A program made the position numbers and the translations under genes. Under the pieces are notes generated by a model. The model made no database searches, was not told the origin of the DNA, and saw only the letters and a program-made list of their open reading frames with translations. Below are positions 28,731-38,522 of a DNA stretch of 64,000 bases, piece after piece. The stretch is from positions 1-64,000 of the forward strand of contig NZ_WJOK01000024.1 in NCBI RefSeq assembly GCF_009649785.1, read 5' to 3'. How positions within the stretch are numbered: the stretch's first letter is position 1; every line of letters begins with the position of its first letter. This DNA is from Agrobacterium tumefaciens. Its GTDB lineage: Bacteria > Pseudomonadota > Alphaproteobacteria > Rhizobiales > Rhizobiaceae.

Positions 28731-29261
28731 TTATTCGCCCTTGATGATCGCCGCCATCTCTGCGCGCAGCGAATCCCTGCCCTCGTCTCCAACCCGGTGA
28801 ATGTCGCTGATGACAGGCTGGCCGTTTTCCTCGATGACATCGAAATGCACCTCGTCGACCGTTGCCTTCATCTCTGCCTCATCCATGCAGGCCCAGAGCT
28901 TGAACTTCGCCGTCACGTCAGTCACGCCGTCCTTCACCTCACCGGGCGTTACCGAAACATCCACCAGCGGACAGCCATCCTGCGAGTTGGTCACCACATC
29001 GTAGCCGAAGGGATCGCCGGTCTCGCCGCTTTCCGCCTCGTAGGCCGGCTTCTTGGAAGCTTCGCGGTATTGGGCAACGAAGTCCTTGCTGAACAGGCTG
29101 GTCAGCATGTCCTCGTCGAAGATGTATTTCCAGTTTTCCGCATCGCCGGACCAGTTCTTGACGGTAATGTCCATCACCTTCTGGACGGGATCGGCGGGGC
29201 CGGCCGCAAGGGCGCTGTGGGAAAAGAGGACGGCGGCAGTCAGAAGCAGAATATTCCGCAT
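28731..29261 (-). CDS. Exported protein of unknown function
   Basis: A 176-residue protein with a signal peptide ([20 protein letters not shown]). The mature part is acidic with two Cys (GCPLVD and WACMDE) that may form a disulfide. It has the alternating alpha and beta pattern of small periplasmic domains such as DUF3828, a weak resemblance only. The ATG was chosen for the signal peptide; a longer reading is not supported. It is divergent from icd. Confidence 0.7.
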   Translation of the reverse strand: MRNILLLTAAVLFSHSALAAGPADPVQKVMDITVKNWSGDAENWKYIFDEDMLTSLFSKDFVAQYREASKKPAYEAESGETGDPFGYDVVTNSQDGCPLVDVSVTPGEVKDGVTDVTAKFKLWACMDEAEMKATVDEVHFDVIEENGQPVISDIHRVGDEGRDSLRAEMAAIIKGE

Positions 29262-29477
29262 GATGTGATCCCGGAGGTAGGCCCGACGCGCGGGCGAAGC
29301 GATTCGCCTGACTGTATTCCGGCAATATGGTTTGGCAATGCGCAAAGCGTTATTGCACCGCGCCAAAAAAGCGCCCCCCATGGCTTTGCCTCAGGCGCGC
29401 GCGATGCTATAGCCGCACCGGATATTTTTCCGAATACCGGCGTCACCAGGCGCCACAGCTTCGAAGGTGAGGAATTC

Positions 29478-30692
29478 ATGGCAAAGATCAAGGTAGCCAA
29501 TCCAGTCGTCGATCTCGACGGCGACGAAATGACCCGTATCATCTGGCAGCTCATCAAGGACAAGCTGATCCTGCCATACCTCGATCTCGACATCGAATAT
29601 TATGACCTCTCGGTCGAAAACCGCGATGCTACCAACGACCAGGTAACCGTCGATGCGGCACATGCCATCAAGAAGCACGGCGTCGGCATCAAGTGCGCGA
29701 CGATCACGCCGGATGAGCAGCGCGTCGAGGAATTCGGCCTGAAGCAGATGTGGAAGAGCCCGAACGGCACGATCCGCAACATTCTGGGCGGCGTCATCTT
29801 CCGCGAGCCGATCATTTGCAAGAACGTTCCCCGCCTCGTTCCCGGCTGGACGAAGCCGATCGTCGTCGGCCGCCACGCCTTCGGCGACCAGTACAAGGCA
29901 ACCGATTTCAAGTTCCCCGGCAAGGGCAAGCTGACGATCAAGTTCGTCGGTGAAGACGGTCAGGTCATTGAAAAGGACGTCTTCGACGCTCCGAGCGCTG
30001 GCGTTGCACTCGCAATGTACAACCTTGACGAATCCATCCGCGAATTCGCCCGCGCATCCATGATGTACGGCCTGATGCGCAAGTGGCCGGTTTACCTGTC
30101 CACCAAGAACACCATCCTGAAGGCCTATGACGGCCGCTTCAAGGACATCTTCGAAGAAGTCTACCAGACCGAGTTCAAGGCGAAGTTCGATGAAATCGGC
30201 ATCATCTATGAACACCGCCTGATCGACGACATGGTCGCCTCCGCTCTGAAGTGGTCCGGCGGTTACGTCTGGGCCTGCAAGAACTACGATGGCGACGTGC
30301 AGTCTGATACGGTTGCCCAGGGCTTCGGTTCGCTCGGCCTGATGACCTCCGTTCTCCTGTCGCCGGACGGCCGCACGGTTGAAGCTGAAGCGGCACACGG
30401 CACGGTCACGCGCCACTACCGCCAGCACCAGAAGGGTCAGGAAACTTCGACCAACTCGATCGCTTCGATCTTCGCCTGGACCCGTGGCCTCGCCCACCGC
30501 GCCAAGCTGGACGACAATGCAGAACTCGCAAAGTTCGCAGCAACGCTCGAAACCGTCTGCGTCGACACCGTCGAAAGCGGCTTCATGACCAAGGACCTCG
30601 CGCTCCTCATCGGTCCGGACCAGCCCTGGCTCTCCACCACCGCCTTCCTCGACAAGATCGATGAAAACCTCAAGACGGCGATGGCGGCTTAA
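29478..30692 (+). CDS. icd: NADP-dependent isocitrate dehydrogenase
   Basis: Oxidative decarboxylation of isocitrate to 2-oxoglutarate in the citric acid cycle. The 404 residues match the eukaryote-like dimeric class used by alphaproteobacteria. [20 protein letters not shown] opens it, then [10 protein letters not shown] for substrate binding, [28 protein letters not shown] with the metal site, and the NADP loop [19 protein letters not shown] precedes the ATG. A longer in-frame ORF upstream is a chance extension. Confidence 0.97.
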   Translation: MAKIKVANPVVDLDGDEMTRIIWQLIKDKLILPYLDLDIEYYDLSVENRDATNDQVTVDAAHAIKKHGVGIKCATITPDEQRVEEFGLKQMWKSPNGTIRNILGGVIFREPIICKNVPRLVPGWTKPIVVGRHAFGDQYKATDFKFPGKGKLTIKFVGEDGQVIEKDVFDAPSAGVALAMYNLDESIREFARASMMYGLMRKWPVYLSTKNTILKAYDGRFKDIFEEVYQTEFKAKFDEIGIIYEHRLIDDMVASALKWSGGYVWACKNYDGDVQSDTVAQGFGSLGLMTSVLLSPDGRTVEAEAAHGTVTRHYRQHQKGQETSTNSIASIFAWTRGLAHRAKLDDNAELAKFAATLETVCVDTVESGFMTKDLALLIGPDQPWLSTTAFLDKIDENLKTAMAA

Positions 30693-30730
30693 AAGAACGG
30701 GGCACTGCCCGTTTGAAATATCGACAAAAG

Positions 30731-30763
30731 GAAACCCGGCCGCAACGCCGGGTTTCTTTTTTT
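30731..30763 (+). terminator. icd terminator
   Basis: A perfect 10-bp stem GAAACCCGGC / GCCGGGTTTC with the loop CGCAAC is followed by TTTTTTT. Confidence 0.92.
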
Positions 30764-31027
30764 GTTCACAGTATCTTGCTTAGATGTTGCACTAGGCGCA
30801 GACTTCGATTCCACAGCGTGCCGCAGTCAGAAAAATAAAAATATATAGCTGAAACAGCATAAAACGACACATAACTTGTCCGGCACAGTCAAAAATTCAT
30901 GTGGTTACCAGCGCGATCCTTCGGGAAAACAGATAATGCTGTGGACTATAAAAACGCACCGTGTCAGCGCGAACTGCGCGCGGGTTTTCAATGATGCTTT
31001 TGCAATTTTGCTTGGGGAGGCAAAGCA
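30764..31027. other. Intergenic region upstream of the GST gene
   Basis: AT-rich upstream part and no gene on either strand. The GST gene has a strong GGAGG near 31015. I see no confident promoter or operator. Confidence 0.45.
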
Positions 31028-31654
31028 ATGAGTGAATTGATCTTCTACACCAATCCCATGTCGCGCGGACGCATTGCGCGATGGATGCTCGAGGAAGTGG
31101 GCGTTCCCTACAAGACAGAGATACTGGGCTTCTCGACGTCGATGAAATCGCCGGCCTATCGGCTGATCAATCCGATGGCCAAGGTGCCCGCCATCAAACA
31201 CGGCGACACCATTGTCACCGAAGCGGCAGCGATCTGCGCCTATCTGGCGGATGCCTTTCCGGGCGCCAACCTTGCGCCGACGCCGAAAGCGCGCGGACTT
31301 TATTACCGCTGGATGTTTTTTGCTGCCGGTCCGTTGGAAATGACAACCAGCATGAAGGCGATGGGTTTCGAGGTGCCGCAGGAAAAGCTGCGTATGGCTG
31401 GCTGCGGCAGCTATGCGGATGCGATCAACACGCTCGAACGTGCCGTCAGCGAAAACCGCTTCATTGCCGGCGATCACTTCACTGCGGCGGATGTCTATGT
31501 AGGTGCCCATGTCGGCTGGGGCCTGCAGTTCGGCACAATCGAAAAACGTCCGGCCTTCACGGACTATATGGCGCATCTGACCGACCGCCCCGCCTTCAAG
31601 CGGGCCACCCAGCTTGACGAAGCGGCAGCGAAGGATATGCAGGCGGCGGGTTGA
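31028..31654 (+). CDS. Glutathione S-transferase family protein
   Basis: A 208-residue cytosolic GST-like enzyme. The thioredoxin-fold N-domain reads LIFYTNPMSRGRIARWMLEE, where Ser of MSRGR sits where the catalytic Ser/Cys lies in bacterial GSTs, then NPMAKVPAIKHGDTIVTEAAAICAYLAD with the cis-Pro and glutathione-binding E-S/A motif. The C-terminal all-helical domain has GDHFTAADVYVG, the N-capping box. Preceded by GGAGG. Substrate unknown. Confidence 0.9.
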   Translation: MSELIFYTNPMSRGRIARWMLEEVGVPYKTEILGFSTSMKSPAYRLINPMAKVPAIKHGDTIVTEAAAICAYLADAFPGANLAPTPKARGLYYRWMFFAAGPLEMTTSMKAMGFEVPQEKLRMAGCGSYADAINTLERAVSENRFIAGDHFTAADVYVGAHVGWGLQFGTIEKRPAFTDYMAHLTDRPAFKRATQLDEAAAKDMQAAG

Positions 31655-31731
31655 GGAAACTGACAGGCATTTCGCCTGAAAGCGGAGCACCAGCGCTCGC
31701 AAGGGTTACAAAACGGATTTTGGAAGCGGGC

Positions 31732-32115
31732 TTATTCGTTGGACTGGGCGAGTGGTTCGCCGATCTCGACTGCATGCCCGTCCGGATCATAAAAACGGAA
31801 CACTCTCTGTCCCCATGCCTGCCGTTCAACGGGATGGATCAACTCCACATGCGGCGCAATATTCCGAAATGCCGCATCGACATCCTCATGTTCGAAATAG
31901 AGCAGCAGATTCCGTCTGCCGTAAGGTTTGTCCGTGTCCGGCGATGTCCGCCAGACCGTCTGTTCGAGCGAACGCCCCTCATGGATTGCAAAGCCGCTTT
32001 CAAAGAGGACGAAATTTCCGAAATCGTCCAAAACCTTCAGGCCGAGCCGGTCACGATAAAACTCCCTGGAGCGGTTGATATCGCACACGAAAGGGATGGG
32101 ATTTACAAAGCGCAT
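31732..32115 (-). CDS. VOC (glyoxalase/bleomycin-resistance) family protein
   Basis: A 127-residue vicinal-oxygen-chelate protein. FVCDINRSREFYRDRLGLKVL is the standard N-terminal half and GQRVFRFYDPDGHAVEIGE the C-terminal metal half (His and Glu of GHAVEIGE). The fold is used by glyoxalases, dioxygenases and antibiotic-binding proteins, and the exact role is unknown. I chose the ATG at MRFVNPIPF; it lies just after alaS in the same direction. Confidence 0.88.
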   Translation of the reverse strand: MRFVNPIPFVCDINRSREFYRDRLGLKVLDDFGNFVLFESGFAIHEGRSLEQTVWRTSPDTDKPYGRRNLLLYFEHEDVDAAFRNIAPHVELIHPVERQAWGQRVFRFYDPDGHAVEIGEPLAQSNE

Positions 32116-32147
32116 CACGTTCCTTTCGGATTTCAACATCCAGAATC

Positions 32148-32177
32148 AAAAAGGCGGGGTAGAACCCCGCCTTTTTT
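32148..32177 (-). terminator. alaS terminator
   Basis: A 13-bp stem AAAAAGGCGGGGT / ACCCCGCCTTTTT with a three-base loop lies just beyond the alaS stop; the T-run is on both strands. Confidence 0.9.
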
Positions 32178-32190
32178 CAATTCATCCAGA

Positions 32191-34854
32191 TCAGGCCGCC
32201 AGGGCCGCTGCCACCGCGTTGATGGCGTCCTGTGCCTTGGCGCCATCGGGGCCGCCGGCCTGCGCCATATCCGGGCGTCCACCGCCGCCCTTGCCGCCGA
32301 GGGCCGCAGAGGCCGTGCGGACGATATCGACGGCGCTGAAACGGCCAGTCAGATCCTCGGTCACGGCAGCAACAGCACTTGCCTTGCCGTCTGCGGACAC
32401 GGCGATCAGCAGCACGACGCCGGAGCCGATATTTGCCTTGGCTTCATCTGCAAGACCCTTGAGGTCCTTGGCATCGATGCCGGACAGGGATTTTGCGAGG
32501 AAATTGACGCCCGCAACCCGCTGTACGTCGTTTGCGCCGGCATCCGACGAGCCGCCGCCCATTGCGAGTTTCTTGCGGGCATCCGCAAGCTCGCGCTCCA
32601 GCTTCTTGCGCTCGTCGAGAAGTCCCTCGACACGCGACAGTACATCGCCCGGCTGAACCTTCAGCGACGAGGCCAGTGCCTTTACGCGCTCATCCTGCTC
32701 GGAGAGATAGGCAAGCGCGCCCTGACCCGTTACGGCCTCAAGACGGCGCACGCCCGCACCGACAGCACTTTCGCCGAGAATGCGGATAAGGCCGATCTGG
32801 CCGGTTGCGGCAACATGGGTGCCGCCGCAAAGCTCGACCGAGTACGGACGGTTGGCCTTCGCACCGTGAACACCGGTGCCCATGGAGACAACGCGGACTT
32901 CATCGCCGTATTTTTCGCCAAACAGTGCCATAGCACCCTCGGCGATGGCGTCGTCAACGCTCATCAGACGCGTCACGACAGGCGAGTTCTGCAAGACGAT
33001 CTCGTTTGCCATTTCCTCGACGACCTTCAGCTCCTCGGCCGACATCGGCTTCGGATGCGAAACGTCGAAGCGCAGACGCTCGGGTGCGACCAGCGAACCC
33101 TTCTGAGCAACGTGCGTGCCAAGAACCTCGCGCAGCGCCTCATGCAGCAGGTGGGTGGCGGAGTGGTTGGCGCGCAGACGCGAGCGGCGGTCGTGATCGA
33201 CCGTCAGCTGCACGGCGTCATCGAGCTTCAATCCACCCTTGGACACCGTGCCGGAATGCACGAAAAGGCCCTCGCCCTTCTTCTGGGTTTCTGAAACGGT
33301 AAAGGTGCCGTTATCGCCTGAGATTACGCCGGTATCGCCCATCTGACCGCCGGACTCGCCATAAAATGGCGTCTGGTTGACGACGATCTGCACCGTCTCG
33401 CCCTCGGCAGCACTATCCACCGACTTGCCGTCCTTGACGATCGCCTGAATGACGCCTTCGGCTGTTTCAGTGTCGTAACCAAGGAATTCGGTCGCGCCGA
33501 GCTTTTCCTTCAGTTCGAACCACACCGTTTCGGTCGCCTTGTCGCCAGAACCAGCCCAGTGCGAGCGTGCTTCCGCCTTCTGGCGCTGCATGGCATCGGT
33601 GAAGCCGGAAATATCGACGCCGATTTCGCGGGCGCGCAGCGCATCCTGCGTCAGATCGAGCGGAAAGCCATAGGTATCGTAAAGCTTGAAGGCGGTTTCG
33701 CCGTCCAGCATGTCGCCCTTGTGCAGGGTCGAGGTCGCGTCAGACAGCAGCGACAGGCCGCGTTCCAGCGTCTTGCGGAAACGGGTTTCCTCAAGCTTCA
33801 GCGTCTCGGAGATCAGCGCCTCGGCGCGAACCAGTTCCGGATAGGCGCGGCCCATCTGCTGTATCAGCGCCGGCAGCAGCTTGTAGATCAGCGGCTCGCG
33901 CGAACCGAGAAGCTCGGCATGGCGCATGGCGCGGCGCATGATGCGGCGCAGAACGTAACCACGGCCCTCATTTGACGGCAGGACGCCATCGGCGATCAGG
34001 AAAGCGGAGGAGCGCAGATGATCGGCAATGACGCGGTGGCTGGCGCGCTTCTCGCCCTCTGCCGGAACGCCGGTCGCTTCGACGGAGGCCGAAATCAGCG
34101 CCCGGAACAGATCGGTGTCGTAATTGTCGTGTTTGCCCTGCAACAACGCCGAAATGCGCTCGAGACCCATGCCGGTGTCGATAGACGGGCGCGGCAGATC
34201 GATGCGCTCTTCCTTCGTCAGCTGCTCATATTGCATGAAGACGAGGTTCCAGATTTCGATGAAACGGTCGCCATCCTCTTCCGGTGAACCGGGCGGTCCG
34301 CCCCAGATATGATCGCCGTGGTCATAGAAGATTTCCGAGCAGGGACCGCACGGACCGGTATCGCCCATGGCCCAGAAATTATCGCTGGTCGGAATACGGA
34401 TGATGCGATCGTCAGAGAAACCGGCGATCTTCTTCCAGAGATTAAAAGCCTCGTCGTCGGTGTGATAGACCGTGACCAGCAGACGGTTGCGATCGATGCC
34501 GAATTCCTTGGTGATCAGGTTCCAGGCATGGGTAATCGCCTCTTCCTTGAAATAGTCGCCAAAGGAGAAATTGCCGAGCATTTCGAAGAACGTATGGTGA
34601 CGCGCCGTATAACCGACATTGTCGAGGTCGTTATGCTTGCCACCGGCGCGCACACATTTCTGCGCGGAAGCGGCCGTGGAATAAGGACGGCTTTCGAGAC
34701 CGGTGAAGACGTTCTTGAACTGCACCATGCCGGCATTGGTGAACATCAGCGTCGGATCGTTGCGCGGCACCAGCGGACTGGAGGGCACAATCTCGTGTCC
34801 GTTCTTCTTGAAGTAGTCGAGAAAGGTCGACCGAATTTCATTCACACCGCTCAT
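32191..34854 (-). CDS. alaS: Alanine--tRNA ligase
   Basis: Charges tRNA-Ala and edits mischarged Ser and Gly. The protein has 887 residues, the usual length. The start [20 protein letters not shown] leads into [21 protein letters not shown], the class II core motifs. The editing domain has [11 protein letters not shown] and [11 protein letters not shown] (zinc and editing residues), and DHA1 at the C-terminus. An ATG 39 bases upstream is not conserved. Upstream lies recA in the same direction. Confidence 0.97.
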   Translation of the reverse strand: MSGVNEIRSTFLDYFKKNGHEIVPSSPLVPRNDPTLMFTNAGMVQFKNVFTGLESRPYSTAASAQKCVRAGGKHNDLDNVGYTARHHTFFEMLGNFSFGDYFKEEAITHAWNLITKEFGIDRNRLLVTVYHTDDEAFNLWKKIAGFSDDRIIRIPTSDNFWAMGDTGPCGPCSEIFYDHGDHIWGGPPGSPEEDGDRFIEIWNLVFMQYEQLTKEERIDLPRPSIDTGMGLERISALLQGKHDNYDTDLFRALISASVEATGVPAEGEKRASHRVIADHLRSSAFLIADGVLPSNEGRGYVLRRIMRRAMRHAELLGSREPLIYKLLPALIQQMGRAYPELVRAEALISETLKLEETRFRKTLERGLSLLSDATSTLHKGDMLDGETAFKLYDTYGFPLDLTQDALRAREIGVDISGFTDAMQRQKAEARSHWAGSGDKATETVWFELKEKLGATEFLGYDTETAEGVIQAIVKDGKSVDSAAEGETVQIVVNQTPFYGESGGQMGDTGVISGDNGTFTVSETQKKGEGLFVHSGTVSKGGLKLDDAVQLTVDHDRRSRLRANHSATHLLHEALREVLGTHVAQKGSLVAPERLRFDVSHPKPMSAEELKVVEEMANEIVLQNSPVVTRLMSVDDAIAEGAMALFGEKYGDEVRVVSMGTGVHGAKANRPYSVELCGGTHVAATGQIGLIRILGESAVGAGVRRLEAVTGQGALAYLSEQDERVKALASSLKVQPGDVLSRVEGLLDERKKLERELADARKKLAMGGGSSDAGANDVQRVAGVNFLAKSLSGIDAKDLKGLADEAKANIGSGVVLLIAVSADGKASAVAAVTEDLTGRFSAVDIVRTASAALGGKGGGGRPDMAQAGGPDGAKAQDAINAVAAALAA

Positions 34855-34989
34855 GCCCACACACCGCTCACAGCTGGAGTCCATCACCGCCATCCCGAAT
34901 GATGGCTATCTTGCAAAATCAAAGGCTTTTATCGTCCGCATCCTGCCCTGTCCAGCCATGGAGGCGCACCAAGGCGTCTAGGCAAAGAA

Positions 34990-35023
34990 AAAGGGCCACG
35001 CGAGGAAAATCGCACGACCCTTT
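34990..35023 (-). terminator. recA terminator
   Basis: On the minus strand AAAGGGTCGTGCGA pairs with TCGCGTGGCCCTTT using three G-U pairs over 14 positions and is followed by TTCTTTG. It lies between recA and alaS. Confidence 0.8.
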
Positions 35024-35085
35024 TGATCCATACCGGCTCACGCCGGCAAAGCCACCGGGCGCGAACGCCCGGACCTTCGAATGCA

Positions 35086-36177
35086 TCAGCCCTCGTCGGG
35101 ACCGTCGTCGCTTTCGCCGGCTTCCGGGCCGCCATTCTGCAGGAACCGATCGGCGATCAGACCGGCGTTCTGGCGCAGCGCCAGTTCGATCTCGCTTGCC
35201 ATTTCCGGATTGTCGCGCAGGAAGGTCTTGGCATTTTCACGCCCCTGCCCCAAACGCTGGCTGTTATAGGAGAACCATGCACCGGATTTCTCGACGATAC
35301 CGGCTTTCACGCCGAGATCGACAAGCTCGCCGGTCTTGGAAACACCTTCGCCATACATGATGTCGAATTCCACCTGCTTGAAAGGCGGTGCCATCTTGTT
35401 CTTGACGACCTTGACGCGGGTCTGGTTGCCGACAACCTCTTCACGCTCCTTGACGGCGCCGATACGGCGAATGTCGAGACGCACCGAGGCGTAGAATTTA
35501 AGCGCATTACCACCCGTCGTCGTTTCCGGCGAACCGAACATGACGCCGATCTTCATGCGGATCTGGTTGATGAAGATCACCATGCACTTCGACTTGGAGA
35601 TCGAGGCGGTCAGCTTGCGCAGCGCCTGGCTCATCAGACGTGCCTGAAGGCCCGGCAGGCTGTCGCCCATCTCACCTTCGATTTCGGCACGCGGCGTCAG
35701 CGCCGCAACCGAGTCCACCACCAGAATGTCGACGGCACCGGAGCGCACCAGCGTATCGGTGATTTCAAGCGCCTGCTCGCCCGTATCCGGCTGCGAGATC
35801 AGAAGGTTCTGCAAATCCACACCGAGCTTGCGGGCATAGACCGGATCGAGCGCGTGTTCTGCATCCACGAAGGCGCAGATGCCGCCCTTTTTCTGGGCTT
35901 CCGCGATCGTCTGCAACGCAAGCGTCGTCTTACCGGAGCTTTCCGGGCCGTAAATCTCAACGATACGCCCCTTCGGCAGACCGCCGATACCGAGCGCTAT
36001 ATCCAGGCTGAGAGAACCCGTCGAAATGGTCTCTACTTCAACCACGTTTTCATTGGAACCGAGCTTCATGATCGATCCCTTGCCGAACGACCGTTCGATC
36101 TGGGAGAGCGCCGCTTCCAGTGCCTTGCTTTTATCCACCGATTTATCCTCTACGAGACGCAAAGAATTTTGTGCCAT
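35086..36177 (-). CDS. recA: Recombinase RecA
   Basis: ATP-dependent strand-exchange protein and SOS coprotease, 363 residues. Walker A GPESSGKT at residues 77-84, [11 protein letters not shown]alker B and [28 protein letters not shown] (L2 loop) are all standard. It begins [11 protein letters not shown], and the acidic C-terminus ends ESDDGPDEG. The upstream region has a rhizobial-type operator, so SOS control by LexA is likely. Confidence 0.99.
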   Translation of the reverse strand: MAQNSLRLVEDKSVDKSKALEAALSQIERSFGKGSIMKLGSNENVVEVETISTGSLSLDIALGIGGLPKGRIVEIYGPESSGKTTLALQTIAEAQKKGGICAFVDAEHALDPVYARKLGVDLQNLLISQPDTGEQALEITDTLVRSGAVDILVVDSVAALTPRAEIEGEMGDSLPGLQARLMSQALRKLTASISKSKCMVIFINQIRMKIGVMFGSPETTTGGNALKFYASVRLDIRRIGAVKEREEVVGNQTRVKVVKNKMAPPFKQVEFDIMYGEGVSKTGELVDLGVKAGIVEKSGAWFSYNSQRLGQGRENAKTFLRDNPEMASEIELALRQNAGLIADRFLQNGGPEAGESDDGPDEG

Positions 36178-36245
36178 CCGATCCACCTTTAGGTTATTGA
36201 AGCCGCACAGGCAATGAAGCAGTATGGAAATAGGATGTACTCTAT

Positions 36246-36262
36246 TTGTTCTCATATCGCAA
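36246..36262. promoter_or_regulatory. Putative recA SOS operator (TTG-N11-CAA)
   Basis: TTG and CAA are separated by exactly 11 bases, 69 bases upstream of the recA start. This matches the pattern reported for the rhizobial recA operator, and its GTTC part starts a GTTC-N7 half-site. Known-family knowledge is from memory. Confidence 0.55.
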
Positions 36263-36304
36263 GGCGCAGCCAGCATATTGAAAACAAATAGCGATAAGTG
36301 GTTT

Positions 36305-36319
36305 GTTCTGCTTTCGTTT
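36305..36319. promoter_or_regulatory. Second GTTC-N7-GTTT element
   Basis: GTTC, seven bases, then GTTT closely fits the alphaproteobacterial SOS box GTTC-N7-GTTC with one mismatch. It lies between recA and the divergent psuK. Confidence 0.4.
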
Positions 36320-36423
36320 TTCCGTGTCCGGCCTATCGCTGCGGACCGGATGTGAAGGGGAACAAACAAAAGATTGGGGCGAATCGTCCACCTTTTCCAT
36401 CCGCGAAAGAGGGAAACACAAGC

Positions 36424-37365
36424 GTGAAGAAAATACTCGTTCTGGGCGGCGCGCATATAGACAGGCGCGGCATGATCGAGACTGAAACGGCGCCCGGCGC
36501 CAGCAATCCTGGCTCATGGATGGAAGAGGCTGGCGGCGGCGGTTTCAATGCGGCGCGCAATCTTTCCCGGCTCGGTTTTGCCGTCCGTATCATCGCGCCG
36601 CGCGGCGGTGACGTGACCGGCGAAGCGGTGGCCGAGGCAGCAAGGCAGGCGGGCGTGGAAGATACGCCCTTCGTTTTCCTCGATCGCCGCACGCCAAGCT
36701 ACACCGCCATTCTGGAGCGCGACGGCAATCTTGTCATCGCACTCGCGGATATGGACCTTTACAAGCTGTTTTCGCCGCGCCGCCTCAAAGTTCGCGCGGT
36801 GCGTGACGCGATTACCGCGAGCGACCTTCTGCTTTGCGATGCCAATCTGCCGGAGGATACGTTGAAGGCGCTCGGTCTCATTGCCCGCGCCTGCCAAAAG
36901 CCGCTTGCGGCCATCGCCATTTCGCCCGCCAAGGCGGTGAAGCTGAAGGACATGCTCGCCGATATCGACATTCTCTTCATGAACGAGGCAGAGGCGCGCG
37001 CGCTGACAGGACAGACGGCAGACAATGTTCGCGACTGGCCGGGCATTCTCCGCAGGGCAGGCCTTGCCGGCGGCGTCATCACCCGTGGCGCAAGCGAAGT
37101 GGTAGCCTTCAACGCGACGCAAACCGCAAGCCTCCACCCACCCATCATCCGCGAGGTGAAAGACGTAACCGGGGCCGGAGACGCCATGGCGTCAGGTTAT
37201 CTCGCGGCGATTGCGGAGGGCAAAACCATCACTGAGGCCCTGCGACTGGGTGCCGCTGCGGCCGCCATCACCGTGCAATCGCCTTTCGCCACCGCCCAAG
37301 ACCTGTCAAAAGACAGTGTCGAGACCATGTTGGGGCTTGTCCCCAAGGCCGAAATGCTGGCATGA
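36424..37365 (+). CDS. PfkB-family kinase, probable pseudouridine kinase
   Basis: A 313-residue ribokinase-family sugar kinase. GTG start follows [22 protein letters not shown] is the nucleoside-binding N-terminal motif and [16 protein letters not shown] the PfkB anion hole with its catalytic Asp. Its immediate partner psuG makes it very likely the kinase that phosphorylates pseudouridine (PsuK). Divergent from recA. Confidence 0.9.
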   Translation: MKKILVLGGAHIDRRGMIETETAPGASNPGSWMEEAGGGGFNAARNLSRLGFAVRIIAPRGGDVTGEAVAEAARQAGVEDTPFVFLDRRTPSYTAILERDGNLVIALADMDLYKLFSPRRLKVRAVRDAITASDLLLCDANLPEDTLKALGLIARACQKPLAAIAISPAKAVKLKDMLADIDILFMNEAEARALTGQTADNVRDWPGILRRAGLAGGVITRGASEVVAFNATQTASLHPPIIREVKDVTGAGDAMASGYLAAIAEGKTITEALRLGAAAAAITVQSPFATAQDLSKDSVETMLGLVPKAEMLA

Positions 37366-37396
37366 ACCCGTTTTCTTATAGTCTGGAACAAACAGA

Positions 37397-38320
37397 ATGA
37401 CCCGCCCCATCTCCCCGCTCCTGCCCATCGTCTATTCGCAAGAGGTTGCCGCTGCCAAACAGCGCGGCGCGCCGATCGTCGCGCTGGAATCGACCATCAT
37501 CACCCACGGCATGCCCTATCCCGGCAATATCGAGATGGCTGAAGGCGTCGAACAGATCATCCGCGATCAGGGAGCCGTTCCGGCAACCATCGCCGTCATT
37601 CACGGCACGCTGCATATCGGCCTCGAGAAGGAGCAGCTCGAAGCGCTCGCCCAGACCACCGACGCCATGAAGGTCTCGCGCGCAGATATTGCCTTTGCGA
37701 TTGCCGAGCGCCGCACCGGTGCCACGACAGTGGCAGCCACCATGATTGCCGCTGCCCGCGCCGGCATCCGCGTTTTCGCCACCGGCGGCATCGGCGGTGT
37801 GCACAAGGGCGCGGAGGAGACCTTCGATATTTCGGCCGATCTGACCGAGCTTGCCAAAACCGGCGTGATCGTCGTCTGCGCCGGCGCCAAGGCCATTCTT
37901 GACATCCCAAAGACGCTGGAAGTTCTCGAAACCAACGGCGTGCCTGTCGTGACTTTCGGTTCGGAAGAGTTCCCGGCTTTCTGGTCGCGTTCTTCGGGCC
38001 TTCCCAGCCCGCTGTCGCTCAACAGCCCTGCAGCCATCGCCAATTTTCAGACGACCCGCGAACAGCTCGGCATCGATGGCGGTATGCTGATTGCCAATCC
38101 CGTGCCGGAAGAGGACGAAATTCCGCGCGAGGAGATGGAAATCTACATCAATCGCGCCATTTCCCACGCCGAGCGCGAGGACATCACCGGCAAGGCCGTC
38201 ACGCCCTTCCTGCTCGGCGATATCTTCCGCCTGACCGACGGCCGCAGCCTCGCGACCAATATCGCGCTGGTACGCAACAATGCCCAGCTCGCAGCAGAGA
38301 TTGCTGTGGCGCTTAACTAA
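37397..38320 (+). CDS. psuG: Pseudouridine-5'-phosphate glycosidase
   Basis: Splits pseudouridine 5'-phosphate into uracil and ribose 5-phosphate, an unusual C-C bond cleavage. The 307-residue protein has the family blocks ALESTIITHGMPYPGNIEMA, RRTGATTVAATMIAA, VFATGGIGGVHKGAEETFDISADL and ANPVPEEDEIP. Directly downstream of the kinase gene (31-base gap), forming a two-gene salvage operon for RNA-derived pseudouridine. Confidence 0.96.
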   Translation: MTRPISPLLPIVYSQEVAAAKQRGAPIVALESTIITHGMPYPGNIEMAEGVEQIIRDQGAVPATIAVIHGTLHIGLEKEQLEALAQTTDAMKVSRADIAFAIAERRTGATTVAATMIAAARAGIRVFATGGIGGVHKGAEETFDISADLTELAKTGVIVVCAGAKAILDIPKTLEVLETNGVPVVTFGSEEFPAFWSRSSGLPSPLSLNSPAAIANFQTTREQLGIDGGMLIANPVPEEDEIPREEMEIYINRAISHAEREDITGKAVTPFLLGDIFRLTDGRSLATNIALVRNNAQLAAEIAVALN

Positions 38321-38466
38321 GCGTTAGAGGCTGGATTATCCTCAAATTTGAGGATGATGGCAGGGTGAGAAGCATCCCAGTCATGCCGGATTTGATCACG
38401 CCGGACCCCGCATCTGGTCCGGAGTTACGGATAATGTGTCGGCCTGGGAACTTTGCTACCAATAAA

Positions 38467-38506
38467 AAAGCCCGGAAAGCTTTGCGCTTTCCGGGCTTTC
38501 ATTTTT
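38467..38506. terminator. Bidirectional terminator between psuG and the OmpA gene
   Basis: A 14-bp perfect stem AAAGCCCGGAAAGC / GCTTTCCGGGCTTT with the loop TTTGC has T-rich flanks on both sides. It separates convergent genes. Confidence 0.92.
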
Positions 38507-38522
38507 CAGTTCCTGAACCTTA

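Noticed and set aside
28797..29477. Upstream in-frame extension of icd (631 codons in total)
   Set aside because: The extension is antisense to the exported protein gene and not part of any Icd.
30905..31702. 265-codon minus-strand ORF over the GST gene
   Set aside because: Antisense to a clear GST and without family features.
38365..38466. Possible short ORF after psuG
   Set aside because: Runs through the terminator and resembles dispersed non-coding repeat sequence.
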